DNA of 64,000 bases from Kalaharituber pfeilii (GCA_015179045.1 WHUZ01000065.1:1-64000), one strand, 5' to 3'. Shown: positions 1 to 12,000, counted from the stretch's first letter. The notes: generated by a model from the letters alone, not told the origin. A program made the numbers and translations.

Positions 1-1554
1 GGGGTCATCTTCGATGAGAACTTGACCTTTGGCGCACATTGGCGAAACAGGCTTGAGCCGAGCGCGGAGGCTGGCGGGGGCTCTCTCGGGACTGGGCAAC
101 CGGAACTGGGGGATGTCTCCACGCAGCTGGAGGCAAGCCTACACGGGGATGGTGAGGCGGTTGCAATGTGGGAAGCGAGATCGGGTGGAGGGACAGAAGG
201 AATGGAGGAAGGAGATGGAGAGAGTCCAGCTGCAGGTGTTGAAGAAGGCGGCTGGAGGAGGGAGAGGAGCGGGGGTAGGAGGGGTGAGTGCGGTGTGTGG
301 AGTGGAGGACGTGGAGACGGTCCTGGATGGCGCGCAAGCGAGGGCGATCGTCCGGGAGGTGGAGGCGCCGTCAGAGCTGGCGGAGCTTTGCACGGGCGAC
401 TTCGGAGGGAGTGAGGAGAGAGAGGAGGAGGCGAGAAACTGGAGAGACTGGGGGGTGCAGTGGGCGGTGGTCGAGAATGAGGGGTATGAAGCAGTGCTGG
501 ACCGCTGGCAAAGTCAGTGGGCGAGGTTCTCGGAGGAGGGGGAGGAGATCTCGTGGGGAGGGGGTGTGAGAAGGTGGAGGTGGAAGTGGTGGAGAGGCGG
601 AAAGGAGAAGTGGAGACGAGGGGGGAGTGGGAAGCCGCGATCGGGGAAGCCGGAAGAAAAAGGGCAGTCCTTTTCTCCGACGGCAGCAAGATCGAGGACA
701 GCAAGGTGGGAGCAGGGGTGTGGGGGAGGTCGGCAGCCGTGGCGGAGGTGGTGGGGAGAACGGCGACGGTGTTCGATGGGGAGGTGAGGGGAGTGAGAAA
801 GGCGCTGGAGAGTGTGGAGGAGGAGGTCCCTGTACTGATCTGTTTAGATTCTGAGGCTGCCGTCATGGCGATCCAGAAGGCAGGCAGGGAGGGAAAGGGG
901 GAAAACCGAGGATGTGAGGAGAGTGGTGGATGCCGTAGCGAGGAGGAAGAAGAAGGGAGGGGATGCGAAGCTGATGTGGGTCAAGGCTCACATCGGAATC
1001 GCAGGAAATGAGAAGGCGGATGAGTGGGCGAAGAAGGGGACGGTGATGCAGGGGAAGGAGGTGGCCACCGGAAGTGGGGTGCGCCAGAGGGTGAAGGCGT
1101 GGAGGAAGGAGAAGAGAGAAGTGGAGGGCTTTGGAGGAGGAAAGGTCATGGAGTGGAATAGGATAGCAGTATCCAATTTCACTGTCTTGCGCCTGGAGAG
1201 AGGGAGGTGTGCGGTGTGGTTGAAGAGGATAGGGGCGGCTGAGTCGGATAAGTGCAGGTGCGGGGAGGTGCAAACCGGGGAGCACCTCGCTTTCCGATGC
1301 AGAAGTCAGAAGAACCGCCCAGAAGGTTTTGAGAGGTGGAGCGACATGGGAAAGGATTGGAAAAGAAAGGCGGAGAATGGGGAGGAGTATGACGTTTTAG
1401 AGAATTTCTTCGCTGGGGTCAAGTTCTAGAAGCTAGGAGAGCGGGGGCGACGGCGCGTGGGGGCCATGTATGTAGAGAGTTAGTTTAGCCTGTCTCCGGG
1501 CTATGAGGGCTTGCCAGGGACCCTGCCATGGCTTAGTGCTACAAGCGGGGTTAT

Positions 1555-1591
<37 letters not shown>
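1..1591 (+). mobile_element. Tad-like LINE, tail family A, 3' part (5' end outside window)
   Basis: A non-LTR retrotransposon enters from the left edge. It covers the region after the reverse transcriptase, RNase H, a C-terminal zinc finger, a 3' UTR and a poly(A) tract at about 1562-1591. The 3' end carries the tail A signature (GTCTCCGGGCTATGAGGG, then CCCTGCCATGG, then AAGCGGGGTTATGTGAT) shared with the minus-strand copies at 27554-29342 and 33631-34390. The 5' target duplication lies outside the window. The poly(A) abuts the right end of a hAT MITE, so the LINE landed inside that MITE. Coding frames shift several times, so this copy is dead. Confidence 0.88.
517..1429 (+). pseudogene. LINE ORF2 remnant: RNase H domain and CCHC zinc finger
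   Basis: Two overlapping frames (517-1011 and 914-1429) give the end of a LINE ORF2, split by a frameshift near 900-960. The RNase H motifs are visible in order: an FSDGS block near 672, a LDSEAAVMAIQKA block near 845, and WVKAHIGIAGNEKADEWA near 977. They supply the catalytic acidic residues expected of the family. A CxC-x7-H-x4-C zinc finger (CRCGEVQTGEHLAFRC) follows near 1255. The enzyme would remove RNA from the RNA:DNA hybrid during target-primed reverse transcription. Further frameshifts between 29 and 517 break the preceding linker. The long minus-strand frame 863-1285 is a shadow of this coding strand. Confidence 0.85.
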
Positions 1592-1592
<1 letters not shown>

Positions 1593-1654
1593 CATGATCT
1601 TGGCTCGTTTGAGCTCGAGCTGGCTCGAGCTGGCTCGGCTCGTGCCGCTCACTA
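1592..1654 (+). mobile_element. hAT-type MITE, right-end remnant
   Basis: The 63 bp after the LINE poly(A) match the right end of the complete element at 62925-63246. Both begin AGCATGATCTTGGCTCGTTT, carry GCTCGAG/CTGGCTCG sub-repeats and end in GCTCGTGCCGCTCACTA. The left half would lie upstream of the LINE, outside the window. Confidence 0.75.
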
Positions 1655-1994
1655 CAGCAGGCATAGCAGGCATGAGTAAGGCCGTGAATAGAGTCAAAGA
1701 ACGCAATCGACTAGAACTGAGCTACAGACCATTACAATGACTGGGAATGCTAACCGGCACCCTAGCAGGGCTACTTGGTGGAAAAGGATTAAACACCTGC
1801 AAATTCAAGATCGGAAAGGCAGATTCACCGGAATGCTGATGGTGCGTAGAGAAAGAAGAAACAAGAGACCACATCTCGGGAATGTGCAGGGCATGGAAAC
1901 TCAGATGGCCGAAGGGCAAAGAGGGGCTAAAAGGACTGAAAGGGAAGACCAGGGAGGACAAACTGGAGGACATACTCAGATGGGCGAGCAAGTA

Positions 1995-2228
1995 CTGTGT
2001 TTCACCACATCTCGACGCACACCACAATTCGACGCACTTTCCCACCAAAACTAGCCACGCAGAAGAGCGTGTACCTCAACCACTAGAGCAGAATTTTGTA
2101 AGCGCTAGTTAGAGATACTAAATAAATACTTGTTCTTCATGTTTAGCACCTCTTCTCGCTCAAAGAAAGCATTCTCAAGGAATTATGGCACAGCGAAATT
2201 TGTAACAATGTCTTGGCATCTATTTGTA

Positions 2229-2261
<33 letters not shown>

Positions 2262-2911
2262 ATTCACGTAACCCCGCATACAGGCTACCAGCCTATGGCA
2301 GGGATTCTCATACAGTATTTCAGCGGACTGAACATACTACTCTTTTTCAGCACTATCACACCAATAGCCATAGTCTTGTGATTAAAGGGTCTCTTCTAGC
2401 TGTATATTGACTCACTTGACTTTATTCAGTCCATTTTGATATATTGCATAGTTGGCATGCTGATATATATTTTCAGGTGCTTTCCGCTACTATCTATATA
2501 CAATATTTCTATGAGAATGAAAATATTTTGAACAACTCAACAATTACTTTAAGGATTATATTGATGCCACTCATGTATATCTCCATAGGGATAGGTTACC
2601 CAAATAAAGTGTTTAAATATTTTTATTGAATGAATTGCAGATGCAGTGGGTAGATTTCCATATCTGCAATTTTACCGCAAAAATATATGGCAAGACTTAT
2701 GTGAAAATGTGCAGAGATATAATTCATTGATAGATACTTTTTTTATAAAAGTAGAGATGCAGGATCTGAAGAATGATGCTTGCTTTAAGCCTCCTAAAAG
2801 GCGCATAGAAAAGTAGGTTCTGTCCGTGGGGATATACAGGCTCTCATTCGCTGAGTTTTGGTGGGAAAGTGCGTTGAATTGTGGTGCGCGTCGAGATGTG
2901 GTGAAACACAG
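1995..2911. mobile_element. Non-autonomous TA-flanked DNA transposon with 57-bp inverted repeats
   Basis: The ends are inverted repeats of about 57 bp with two mismatches, starting CTGTGTTTCACCACATC and flanked by TA on both sides. This fits the Tc1/mariner superfamily. No transposase frame is present. The interior near 2205-2235 matches the TTGGCAT...GTATGGGAT segment of the longer repeats at 40665-41486, which places both in one family. It sits in the 3' part of the surrounding LINE. Confidence 0.82.
2236..2300 (-). mobile_element. LINE tail-only insertion (A2 type)
   Basis: Poly(T), then the reverse complement of TGCCATAGGCTGGTAGCCTG...GCGGGGTTACGTGAAT. It is flanked by GGGATT at 2230-2235 and 2301-2306. 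The empty site can be inferred from the palindromic GTATGGGAT segment preserved at 40880 and 41265. Confidence 0.75.
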
Positions 2912-2997
2912 TAGAGAGAGGTCTCATTTTTCCTTCAATTGTCCTTAACTCTTCATATATCCTATCATGTACCTAAGCTCTCCATAGCCCATAGGGC

Positions 2998-3250
2998 TGG
3001 CCTGGGGGGGCGGAGGACATCCGGAGACCCCCCAGGAACAAGAAAGGGGAAGACCCACTGAGGAGGTTGGTGGAGATGTTAGAGGAATAGGACGAGAGGA
3101 GGATCAAAACGACGTGGAAACCTTAATTTCCTTTCTTTCAATTTCATTATTATCTTAAATGTCTTTATCATGCACCTAAGGTATCGCCATAGCCCACAAG
3201 GCGGCAAGTAATTAATGATATAAAAAAAAAAAATAATAATAATAATAATA
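2998..3250 (+). mobile_element. LINE family B fragment inserted in the tail of another LINE B
   Basis: It encodes the extreme ORF2 C-terminus (WPGGAEDIRRPP then DPLRRLVEMLEE), a short 3' UTR, a degenerate tail B and an A-rich tract that runs into (AAT)n. The 14-bp duplication ATAGCCCATAGGGC at 2984-2997 and 3251-3264 is part of the hairpin of the LINE it invaded. This explains the two tandem tails at 3180-3310. Confidence 0.82.
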
Positions 3251-3323
3251 ATAGCCCATAGGGCGGCATGCGAGTAATGATATTAAAATTAAAAAAAAAA
3301 AAAAAAAAAAAAAGGCCATGAAT

Positions 3324-4847
3324 GTGGGCTGGAGGCAATACTGACACCAAAGACGTGGGCGAAGCCATAGCAGAGGTGGGAAATAAAATTCTGCGGTGTT
3401 GGACCAGGTGCTTCAGACACGAGAGAGGGTAGTTGATAGATGTGGTGGGTGGATCTTGAGTGAAGTCTCCCTGTTTCGTGAGACTTGGTGCAGAAGCTCT
3501 TGGGGCAGTCATATTCTGACTGCGGCTCTCAGACCGCATTGGACGATAAACTTTTCGCCATGACACTCAGCATAGGTAACATTATTGGATAGGTAGATTG
3601 ATTGGGCTTCGAAATTGTAACATCTACTGCTTACTTACACTAGTGACGTACTAAGATATATAGAGGCCGACTACTCAGTATATAGGCCAATGCGATGAGC
3701 CGCATAGTAGTTTCACTACAAGAATACTTGATTAAGTAACAAAAAGAAAGAGAAAATAGATCTGAAAGTTGAAAAAACAAAAATTAACATCTTACTAACA
3801 ATTTGGTTTTTTGGATATACCATTACGTACACCAACTTGTTTTTTTCTTCACGTGCCCATGTGCACCCCTGCTGGACTGCAACAAGAGCTTAGTCACTAC
3901 CTACAAAAGTCGGTATCAGAAAGAATGAGCTGAAATGACAGGCATGGTAGGTCTCTCTGGACAACACGACCCTGACAGCAGGCCTACAGTACCTTGAGTG
4001 AGACCGCTGACAGCTTCGTTAGCCAGCCTTACATTAAGCGGTACTGTGAAGCCAATTGCGATGGCTGTAGGAGTGTAGTGGAAAGCTATTTTTTGTAGAT
4101 AGTATAGATTAGTCAATATTTAATAAATTCATAATTTGCTGCATATTGGCATTGCCGAGAGAGTCCAGCGCGAGTGTCAAGAACGATAAGCGCAAGCGTG
4201 AAATAAGGCAATTCTATTACGCTATAGGCAAGGATGAGAATATGCAGTACATTCCGGGTGTCGGCTAGAATACCCAGTGCCTTGTAGATGCCCACCTTAC
4301 ATTAGATACGTAAAATAATTAAATACCATCCCTCTCTCTGCATTAGGACATCCACCACCACCTCCACAAAACCTTGCGTCAGTCTGCCTCCTCTTCAGTG
4401 GTGGACACCGTTTCCTACTGCCACTGGCTTGTCATGCTGTCAAATGACACTGGTGCGGCTCAAATGGTATGATGCCTGGGCTCTATTTGACACCGCAAGT
4501 CAGTATCTGCCTTAACTCTTACACCAACTTGTTGACAAATTGATGTATGCCGAGGTGTGAACGTGAACCGAAAGCCAAGTCGGTTTCTTGAAAATGGCCA
4601 ATTTGGACCGAAATAACCAACTTGGAAACCAAGCCGAGTGCGGGCGCAAGGTGGTTCAGAAGTTCTGGGTAGATGTAACTCACTTCCTACTCAAACTCTT
4701 CCTTCACTAGTATGTTGGTCGCAAACAGATCAAAATTGCAGATAATGTTAGCAACCGAAATGCCTGACTAAGTAATATCCAAGCTCACCTAATTCGATGC
4801 CAGTGGCGCTCACGAACGAATTTGTGTAGCCATTTGCTGGGGTTTCC
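3324..4847. other. Unassigned intergenic sequence
   Basis: AT-rich sequence without a supported gene. The open frames are short (66 and 60 codons on the minus strand) and show no recognisable motif. No inverted or long direct repeats were seen. Confidence 0.6.
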
Positions 4848-4899
4848 AGATACTTAATCTTCGAAAGGAACAGACTAAACATATCGTACAGGCCACTAC

Positions 4900-5351
4900 T
4901 TTTTTTTTTTCTTTTTTTTTATATCATTACTCGCTTGCCGCCCTGGGGGCTATGGCGAGGGTTTATTACAAACAAAAACCAAAAAAGTCAGATAGCTACA
5001 TGTATTGCCCGCGGAATCCATACATGATGCGGGTGGAGAGTCCACACTGAGAGTCGTGTGCCGGGACCTGTCTACTTCCTCCCTCTATCCGGCTCGTACA
5101 CGCTCGTCAGCAACCACCTTCCTCCGAGCTTAACTCTGCCGATTTCCATCTCTGTCTCCAAGTATGCCACCACGGAGCTCGTCTTCTTGCCTTCTTCCTC
5201 CAAGAGTGTTTTCCTCCGCAGCCATCTAATCCCTCGGATCTTTCCTACGTCTTTGTTGGAGGCCTCCAACCATCGTCTGACGTTCCCTAAGTCCTTTCTT
5301 AGGGCTATACCGTGTATGACGATGCCGTGTCTTGTTCTGAAGTTGTCGGGG
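4900..5351 (-). mobile_element. ORF1-only LINE derivative, tail family B
   Basis: Read on the minus strand, this 452-bp insertion starts inside a LINE ORF1. It runs to the ORF1 stop at 5072, then a short 3' UTR with a CCCGC...GCGGG hairpin (about 5017-5045), then the tail B hairpin and a poly(A) tract interrupted by one G. The perfect duplication TACAGGCCACTAC lies at 4887-4899 and 5352-5364, inside the host LINE. There is no ORF2 sequence between the ORF1 stop and the 3' UTR. The same arrangement occurs at 22904-23241. Confidence 0.85.
5072..5351 (-). pseudogene. LINE ORF1 (Gag-like) C-terminal fragment
   Basis: About 90 residues are open up to the stop at 5072. Landmarks are HGIVIHGIALRKDLGNVRRW, IRGIRWLRRK, KKTSSVVAYLETE and VKLGGRWLLTSVYE. 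The pattern (VHG...L...V..W, a basic RWL segment, K-SS-VV, then a repeated hydrophobic block) matches the RNA-binding region of Tad-type ORF1 proteins and the copies at 23421-23758 and 22904-23055. ORF1 proteins coat LINE RNA. The 5' end is lost by truncation at insertion, so the protein is partial; the frame upstream of 5351 belongs to another element. Confidence 0.7.
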
Positions 5352-5814
5352 TACAGGCCACTACGCAGACTAGGCAATAGGGTCGCATCGATAGCCGGCA
5401 TCCTTGGGGGCAAGGGCCTCCGGTACTGGAAATTCGAGGTCGGCACAGCCGACAGCCCGGAATGCCGGTCGTGCGGCGAAGCCTAAGAAACGACCCAACA
5501 CATACTGTCCCAATGCAGAGTCTGGAAGCAGAAATGCCCAAGGGGCGAGGACGGATTGTGCAGGCCCTTGAATGACCAAGACGAAGGAGGGGACCTCGGG
5601 GGAGTGACGGAAATCTTGGAAAGGGCGAGGGGTTAATCCCGGGGAACGGACGCGCGATGGACACTTATAAGCCTTGTTCCTATTACCTCTTCATTTACTT
5701 CTATTCTTTCGTACTTGTACTTTGTTTTGATGTAACTACACCTCGCCAGATCTCATAGGGCGGCAGCGAGTAATGATGTTAAAGAAAAAAAGAAAAAAAA
5801 AAGATACTTAATCT

Positions 5815-8800
5815 ATGCCGTCAACGATTTTCTATGAGATTCTGGGTAAAGTTGACTGCCGTTTTTGGTTAATCTTGGAATTAGGCGAGATTTCACCCAA
5901 CCATAAGATGCCGATAGCTAGGTGCGCCAGGTATTTGACGTTGCACCATCCGCGCGGCCTTTCGGTACCTAAATCTTGGTCCTTGCCTATAGTTCCTGGT
6001 CCCAGGTAAGTTGACCTGTACCTATAATCATTGTGGGACCTCAAGGATTTGTATGGAGAATAATACAATACCATATTGCAGTGTCATCATTCATTCGTTC
6101 CTTCCCTCCGATTACTTGCTGCACTTAGACCATGGGTGGGAATAACCAGAGTAGGCGGGAAAGGCACCGGATTGAATGTCTCAAATGCTCAGCTCCGGTT
6201 GCAACTCTGAAATATGCAACCGGTTAAAAGGCTCGGCGCCGGAGGTAAATTACGTCGACTATGCTCATCCAGGAGTGGATGTTGGATTACTATCCACTGA
6301 ATGGCCATGTAACTCACGGGACAACGTAGCGTTTGGTTTATTGCAAGCAGCTCCGTTCCATTGGATTTGATGCGCACAGTACCTATTGCGTATACCCTGC
6401 AGTGCAAAACCTGGACCTCTCTTAGCCACATCGTTGAGATTCAACTGAGAATCTGGCACAGCATTCCGATTTTTCCTATCCTTACTGGACGCTGTACCGC
6501 ACACCCATTCACCCCTCCGACAGCGACTAAAATACCACGCCACCAAAATTTAGCATAGGGATGAATTGTGCGCAACGATGGTGGACACTTCAGCAAATCG
6601 ATGCCGTGGTCCTATTCTACCCTGGCCCCCGATCAATACTACCATCTTTTCTCTGCGGACCGTCAGTCTTCAGTTCTTCCCCTTTTGTGATGTTTTTGCA
6701 TGTCGATCTGGGCCAACAACTTTGCGCACCACTTCAAGGTCCAAATTGTAGCTATCTGGCTTCAGTAACTATGCACTTGGGCATCCCCACGCAAGAAGAA
6801 TAGAGATTAAATATCCCGTACCTTACCCCGATCGCAGATCGAAGCCATTCCCTGAATATAAGCTGTCGATCTTAAGATTTATCATGCAAAACAATATTAA
6901 ACATCATAGGGACTTTTCCAAATATGAGGCTCAAATCGGGAGTCCAAGCGGCTTTGGTTACAGTTTCAGCTCAGGTTGTGGTGGCGCAGATGTGGGAGAT
7001 ACGTACCTGCTGTGCTGCTTAATTTTTATCGAAGATGGTTTTGGAGATTTCTCCCGTCAACGAGCGGTCGAGTGAGGAGCTTCGCGACATTTTATTCTGG
7101 ATGGTGAAGATGAGGGGAAATTTGTACTTTGTGCAGAATGACTCCCATTTCACCATAGACCTAGTGAGCGAAGCTGACACACTTATGGCGACGCTTCCTC
7201 ATACAGTTGTCAAAAGAGTGGAGAAGTTTTTTTTGTTTTTCGGTTTTTTTTTTTCACCCCGAAGCGCTTTACCAAAATTATTGTACATTCCGCATTGTTC
7301 CGCTATTTCTTCTCCGCCTTAAGCCCCGCCATTTGCGGTTTCCGCTGACATGACTTTGCACTTTCAGCACCGCCCTGTCGCCATCACCGACGCCCCTGAA
7401 GATACGCTTGGTGCCAGGTATGCCCAAATTCCCGATGAATTCATTTCCTTGCTAACCCACGTCCAAGCACCGGGAGCTCACGCAGCTCCGCCACCCGCAT
7501 ATCCGCTGCCCTCTTGCCCTTCCCTTTCCCGACAAACCCTACCGTCACTGCCAGCCCTGCGGCTCAAATACCGACGCCCCCAAGCCCGAGTGTCTTATTA
7601 CGGTCGCTGAGGGACCATGTACGCACGACTACATTCACAATGTGGCGGGAAGAGTTATTCGGGGGAGACACTGTGCGGGCAATGTTTGACGTGTAATAGT
7701 GCGCATGGTGAGTGAATATATATACTTCTGACAATATCTCAATTATTGATGGGAATTAAGCACGCTGATATAATATTGGTAGAATATTTCCACCAATGTC
7801 TTCGAAGCGGCATAAGGATCTCGAAATGGTAAGCTCCTCTGGTATGGACCACATCCATGCGTCCTTCTCAGTGGCAATATTAATATAATCGCATTTGAAT
7901 CCGGTCTACCAACAAACTTATAACTTCCAATAACCCGCGACAAACTGTTTCAAAGCGTCATGCTTGATTTCCATTAACTGCGAATTAACCCATGTCTCTT
8001 ATCACATCTATATATACGTTTCCGGGGGGGCGTACATATCGGAAATTTGCTCAACTATTCCCAAACTTCGCTAGTATGCAGCCAGCATGTTCGCACATCT
8101 CTTTACGTGCGACCTATTATAATAGCAACACCCGCTGTACAATGATTTTAGATACTTCGTTTTTGTCTTCATTCCGCCTGTGCATATTTGCGTTTATATT
8201 TTTTTTTTTTTTTTCCCTTGTCCTCCAGCTCGTCCAGTTCGGCTTCAGTGATCCCGTTTATCTGCCCAGTAGGGTTTTGTGAGATTGGTTGTATTATTAC
8301 GGGGAGTCGTGGGGGCCAACTGGAATTGTGCGCTTGAGTATTATGCATCTAAATTATAGTGTACCTATTTCTACCGACCCATTTCCAGTATTTTGACATA
8401 CATACTTGCTCATACTCATTATTTTCTACGAACTGGGGCATTTTGCGAACAAAATAGTTATATGCAGAAAGACATATTGTCGAGCTCCGGTATCGAATTA
8501 CAGGCCAACTGTCCGTCTTCTGAACAAAGAGAAAAGTAAAGTGAATTGCTATAGGTATATGTAGGCACTGAATATCTATTTATGTAATCTAATGTACGCA
8601 TAACACCAGCACAACACAACAATCCCAATATAAGAAAACCGTAAAACAATGTAACCAAGCAAATTGCATCCTACGTACGTAATTCCAATGGCAAAACAGA
8701 CACAAACAATCCCGGAACCCTCAACACCAGAAAACCAAAAAAAAAAAAAAAAATAAAAAATAAAAAATAAAAATAAGAAAAAAAAAGAAGTATCGAGCTT

Positions 8801-9000
8801 CTTGAGAAGCATGTGAAAAATCAGAAGTGGTCACAAAAGAAAAAAAGGAATCTACCTAGCTCCAAAACAATATACTCCGCATGCAGTATCTGCATATACT
8901 TATGATGAAACATCCAAAGAAAACCCGAACATGCTGCAAGGTACAAGATGAGATGAAAACAAAGACTGGAAAAGAAGACTGCAAATTTCTGTCAGGTCAT
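5815..9000. other. Unassigned stretch downstream of the histidine kinase gene
   Basis: No gene can be supported. The most coding-like piece is an open frame at 7350-7610 (+), which follows an acceptor-like TTTCAG and contains PVAITDAPEDTLGARY, but it has no recognised family. Homopolymer tracts at 7227-7255 (T), 8197-8215 (T) and 8737-8790 (A) lack the LINE hairpins seen elsewhere. Some 3' UTR of the kinase gene probably lies near 8900-9080. Confidence 0.5.
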
Positions 9001-9083
9001 ACTAGTACTACTTCCTCGCCTCGGAGTCCGCAACTGTCGGCAGTGACTGGAATGGTGCCGGAGCCTTCCACAATTCCGATGCA

Positions 9084-12000
9084 TTAGAATCGCCCAACAG
9101 TTTCGGATTGTCTTTCTGATACGGAGTGCGGGCTCGACCCCTCTGTTGCAATACCAGCAGGTGATGGTGGCAATGCCAGCGCCCCGTGCATCGATTGCGC
9201 GGCCGTTGGTGATATTGGTGATGAAGGTGCACTGGGTGTCGTGCTGTTCGATCCTGTGATACAACTTGTCCCATTATTGTTGAATTTTCCCAGGAGCTGC
9301 GTAAGCCGCGCGATGAGGTCGACGATGCGGAAGGGCTTTGAGATAACGTCGTCCATGCCCGCTTTTGTCATTTCCGCCACTGCAACGCCAAAATATGCCA
9401 TGTCAGTGCATATGCATCTCCACATAATGTACTCTACATGTTGGATTACTCACCCTGTTCGCTCCTCGCATTCGCACTAATCCCCATAATTGGCACATGC
9501 TTCCTCAACTGCCCCTCCCTCTCTAACTGCCTAATCATCCTCGTCGCTGTATTCCCATCCATGACCGGCATCTCCATGTCCATCAGGACGATATCGATCT
9601 GGGTGCCGCCATCCTCCGCAAAGACGCTCTTGTTCACAAACTCCAACCCTTCCTTCCCGTTGTTGGCAACGTGCGCAACGCAGCCTTGCTTGCGGAGCTG
9701 CCGCCGGAGGACTTCCTGGTTGATGAGATTGTCCTCCACAATCAGAACACGGTACGGGGCGCATTGTGGCGAGGCATGCCGGGACGGGCCGAGAGTTGGG
9801 GATTTGAGTGGCTTGAAAGCTTTCAGCGCAGATTGCACCGCGGGGGACGTGGACGGGTGTGGGACGAAGGCGGATTCGGATGGGTTCGGGCCTGGGCCGG
9901 AGGTGGCACAGCCCGGGTGGAGAGATGTTGATGACGGGATGCGGCGTGGCCGTGGAGGCATAAGCATCGGGGCTTGTGATAGGGCATTGGTGGGAGAGCA
10001 GGAGCGTGTGGAAGTACATGAATAGACGTCAATATCAGAGCCAACGGGTGCAGCAGCAACGTCTGGTCCCATCGGGGCACCGGTCGCGATCGTCGTGCAC
10101 ATCATGGTACCAGGTTTTACGAGCTTGTGCATCGGTTCCGCCTGTGAGGAAGGGGCACCTCCGGCTGTCGAGGCGGCCTCGAGCTCCCTGGTTGGCCCTG
10201 TACTTGGCCTTCTAGTTGATGTCGCTGTGGTAGTCGGCGGCGTCGTCCGTCGGGCCTTGATGTAGAACGCGAACGTACTGCCCTTGCCTTCCTCAGAGAA
10301 GACCCCAATCTTCCCGCCCTGCAGCCTGCATAGTTTCCTGCAAATGAACAGCCCAAGCCCGGACCCGCCGTAGGTCACATGGGTCTTGGGCACCTGCTCA
10401 AATCTGTTGAACAGCTTCTTCTGCCACTGTTTGCTGATGCCAATCCCAGAGTCCTTGACGGTAACGTGGATGTACACAGGCTCACCGTTGCCCCACTCGT
10501 CCCCGTTCAACATTGTCTCCGCCTCGGCCTCCTCCGGGGTGTTCACGCTGCTATCAATTGGATCCTCACCCTGCGCATCGATGTAGCTCACTGGACCGAG
10601 GCTGGTTGGACGCTCTAGTGAGGCGTCTAGGCACACAGAGATCTCTCTCGACCCGCATTGCAAAGAGGTGAACTTGATGGCATTCGTGAGGAGATTGACG
10701 AGGATCTGGTTGAACCGGGATGGATCGCACTTGAGCCAGTCCACACCAAGGCTCTGGTAAGATTCGTTCATCACATATGTCGCTTTGATACCCTTGACCT
10801 GCAGCTCAGATTGGAATATCTTGAGGGTCGTCATTATGGACTCGTGAATCTGGACGTCGACGGGCGTTACGCTGAGCAGCATGGAGTCAAGTTTGGACAG
10901 CGTCAGCACGTCGTTGATAATGCGCATCTGGTGTTGGACGCAGACGAGGATAGTGCTAGCGGCGCTTGCGATGTCATCGACGTCCAGCTCCCCGCCCTTG
11001 AGCTGGTATTCCGTCACGCTCGCGAGGATTCCGTCCGCGCACTGCAGCGTCGCGCTGAATGGGTTCCGGAGCTCGTGGCTGAAAATGTCAATGAAGTTCT
11101 CCTGTTGCCGCCGCTTCTCCATGGCCTGAGCGGACATCTGGCGCTGGTACTCCTCCGCAAGCTTGATGTGCGTGATGTCTGCGAGCGTGAGCATGTAACC
11201 CTGGAACTGCGGGGAGTCTGTCGACTGGCTCTTGTGCACGACCATGTTGCACGCGACCCAGTGCTTCCACCCGTGCTCGCCATATTCGTTGCCTATTCTA
11301 GCTTCCCAGCGCGCAGACGACCGCGTTGCAATCGCCTCGTCAAAGGTTTTGTACACGTGCTCCCGATCCTCGGCGTAGATAATATCCCTCCAGTTGATCT
11401 TTCCGTCCTTCCGCCTCGGGCACGTCGTCAGCTCGTGGTACGTCTCGTTGGCAAAAATCGCGTTCCCTTCCGGATCCACCAGCACCAAACCCACTGGGAT
11501 CGTCTCGGCCGCCTTGGTGAACAGCAGCTCCGACTCCCTCAACTCCATTGTACGTTGTTCAAGCAGATTCTGCATCTCGATGGTTCTCTTCAGCTCCCTC
11601 TGCCTCACCTCCTGCTCAATCCGTTTCCTGATCTCCGCCTGCAACAGCTCCTCCCTGCCAGAGGTGGGGCCTATGTCACTGTACCTGTGCGCCTTGCCGG
11701 AACCCCAGGTGGCTCTGGGAATCTGCCGATGTCGCTTGCTGCCCTGCCGCTGGGCTTGTTCGGTCGGCAACTTTGAGCTCGGGTTTGGCTTCCGAATGCC
11801 GTTTTCTTGATGCGACCTCCGTTTGATTGGCCTCTTGGTGCCACCGGAGGTCTCTTTTCCGGCAACATCCTTGCGTATCAGTTGATTCCGACCCTCCGAA
11901 GCGGTCCCATTAACTACCAATGACTGTGCTGGTGGTATAAGAAAGCCCACCGGAGGCACATCACCCCCTGTTCTCCTTGTACAATCCCAATTTCCACCTA

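Larger units (their letters stand above)
1690..3311 (+). mobile_element. Tad-like LINE, tail family B, 5'-truncated, hosting three nested insertions
   Basis: This 5'-truncated LINE starts in the ORF2 C-terminus (ERNRLELSYRPLQ at about 1700, then CxxC-x7-H zinc-finger residues and CRAWKLRWPKG near 1883). It ends in a tail B hairpin and poly(A) at 3290-3311. The flanks are AAGGCCGTGAAT at 1678-1689 and AAGGCCATGAAT at 3312-3323, a 12-bp duplication with one mismatch. It was later invaded by the TA element 1995-2911, which itself holds the A2 tail 2236-2300, and by a second LINE at 2998-3250. Stops and frameshifts show that it is dead. Confidence 0.8.
4861..5801 (+). mobile_element. LINE family B, 5'-truncated, with nested minus-strand insertion
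   Basis: The ORF2 C-terminus reads across the nested insert: ERNRL...SYRPL up to 4899, then RRLGNR resuming after 5364, then AGILGGKGL and a CRSCGEA zinc finger near 5470. A 3' UTR and a tail B variant follow, ending in A-rich sequence to 5801. The perfect 13-bp duplication AGATACTTAATCT lies at 4848-4860 and 5802-5814. Internal stops make it non-functional. Confidence 0.88.

Noticed and set aside
863..1285. 140-codon minus-strand frame
   Set aside because: It is a shadow of the LINE RNase H coding strand, which carries the recognisable motifs.
3223..3252. (AAT)n microsatellite
   Set aside because: It is the degenerated poly(A) end of the nested LINE at 2998-3250 and not an independent feature.
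8735..8795. A-rich tract as a possible LINE tail
   Set aside because: Neither tail A nor tail B hairpin sequence precedes it, and no duplication was found.
10658..11776. 372-codon plus-strand open frame
   Set aside because: It is antisense to the histidine kinase coding exon, where GC-rich codons leave the opposite strand open. It has no motif of its own.
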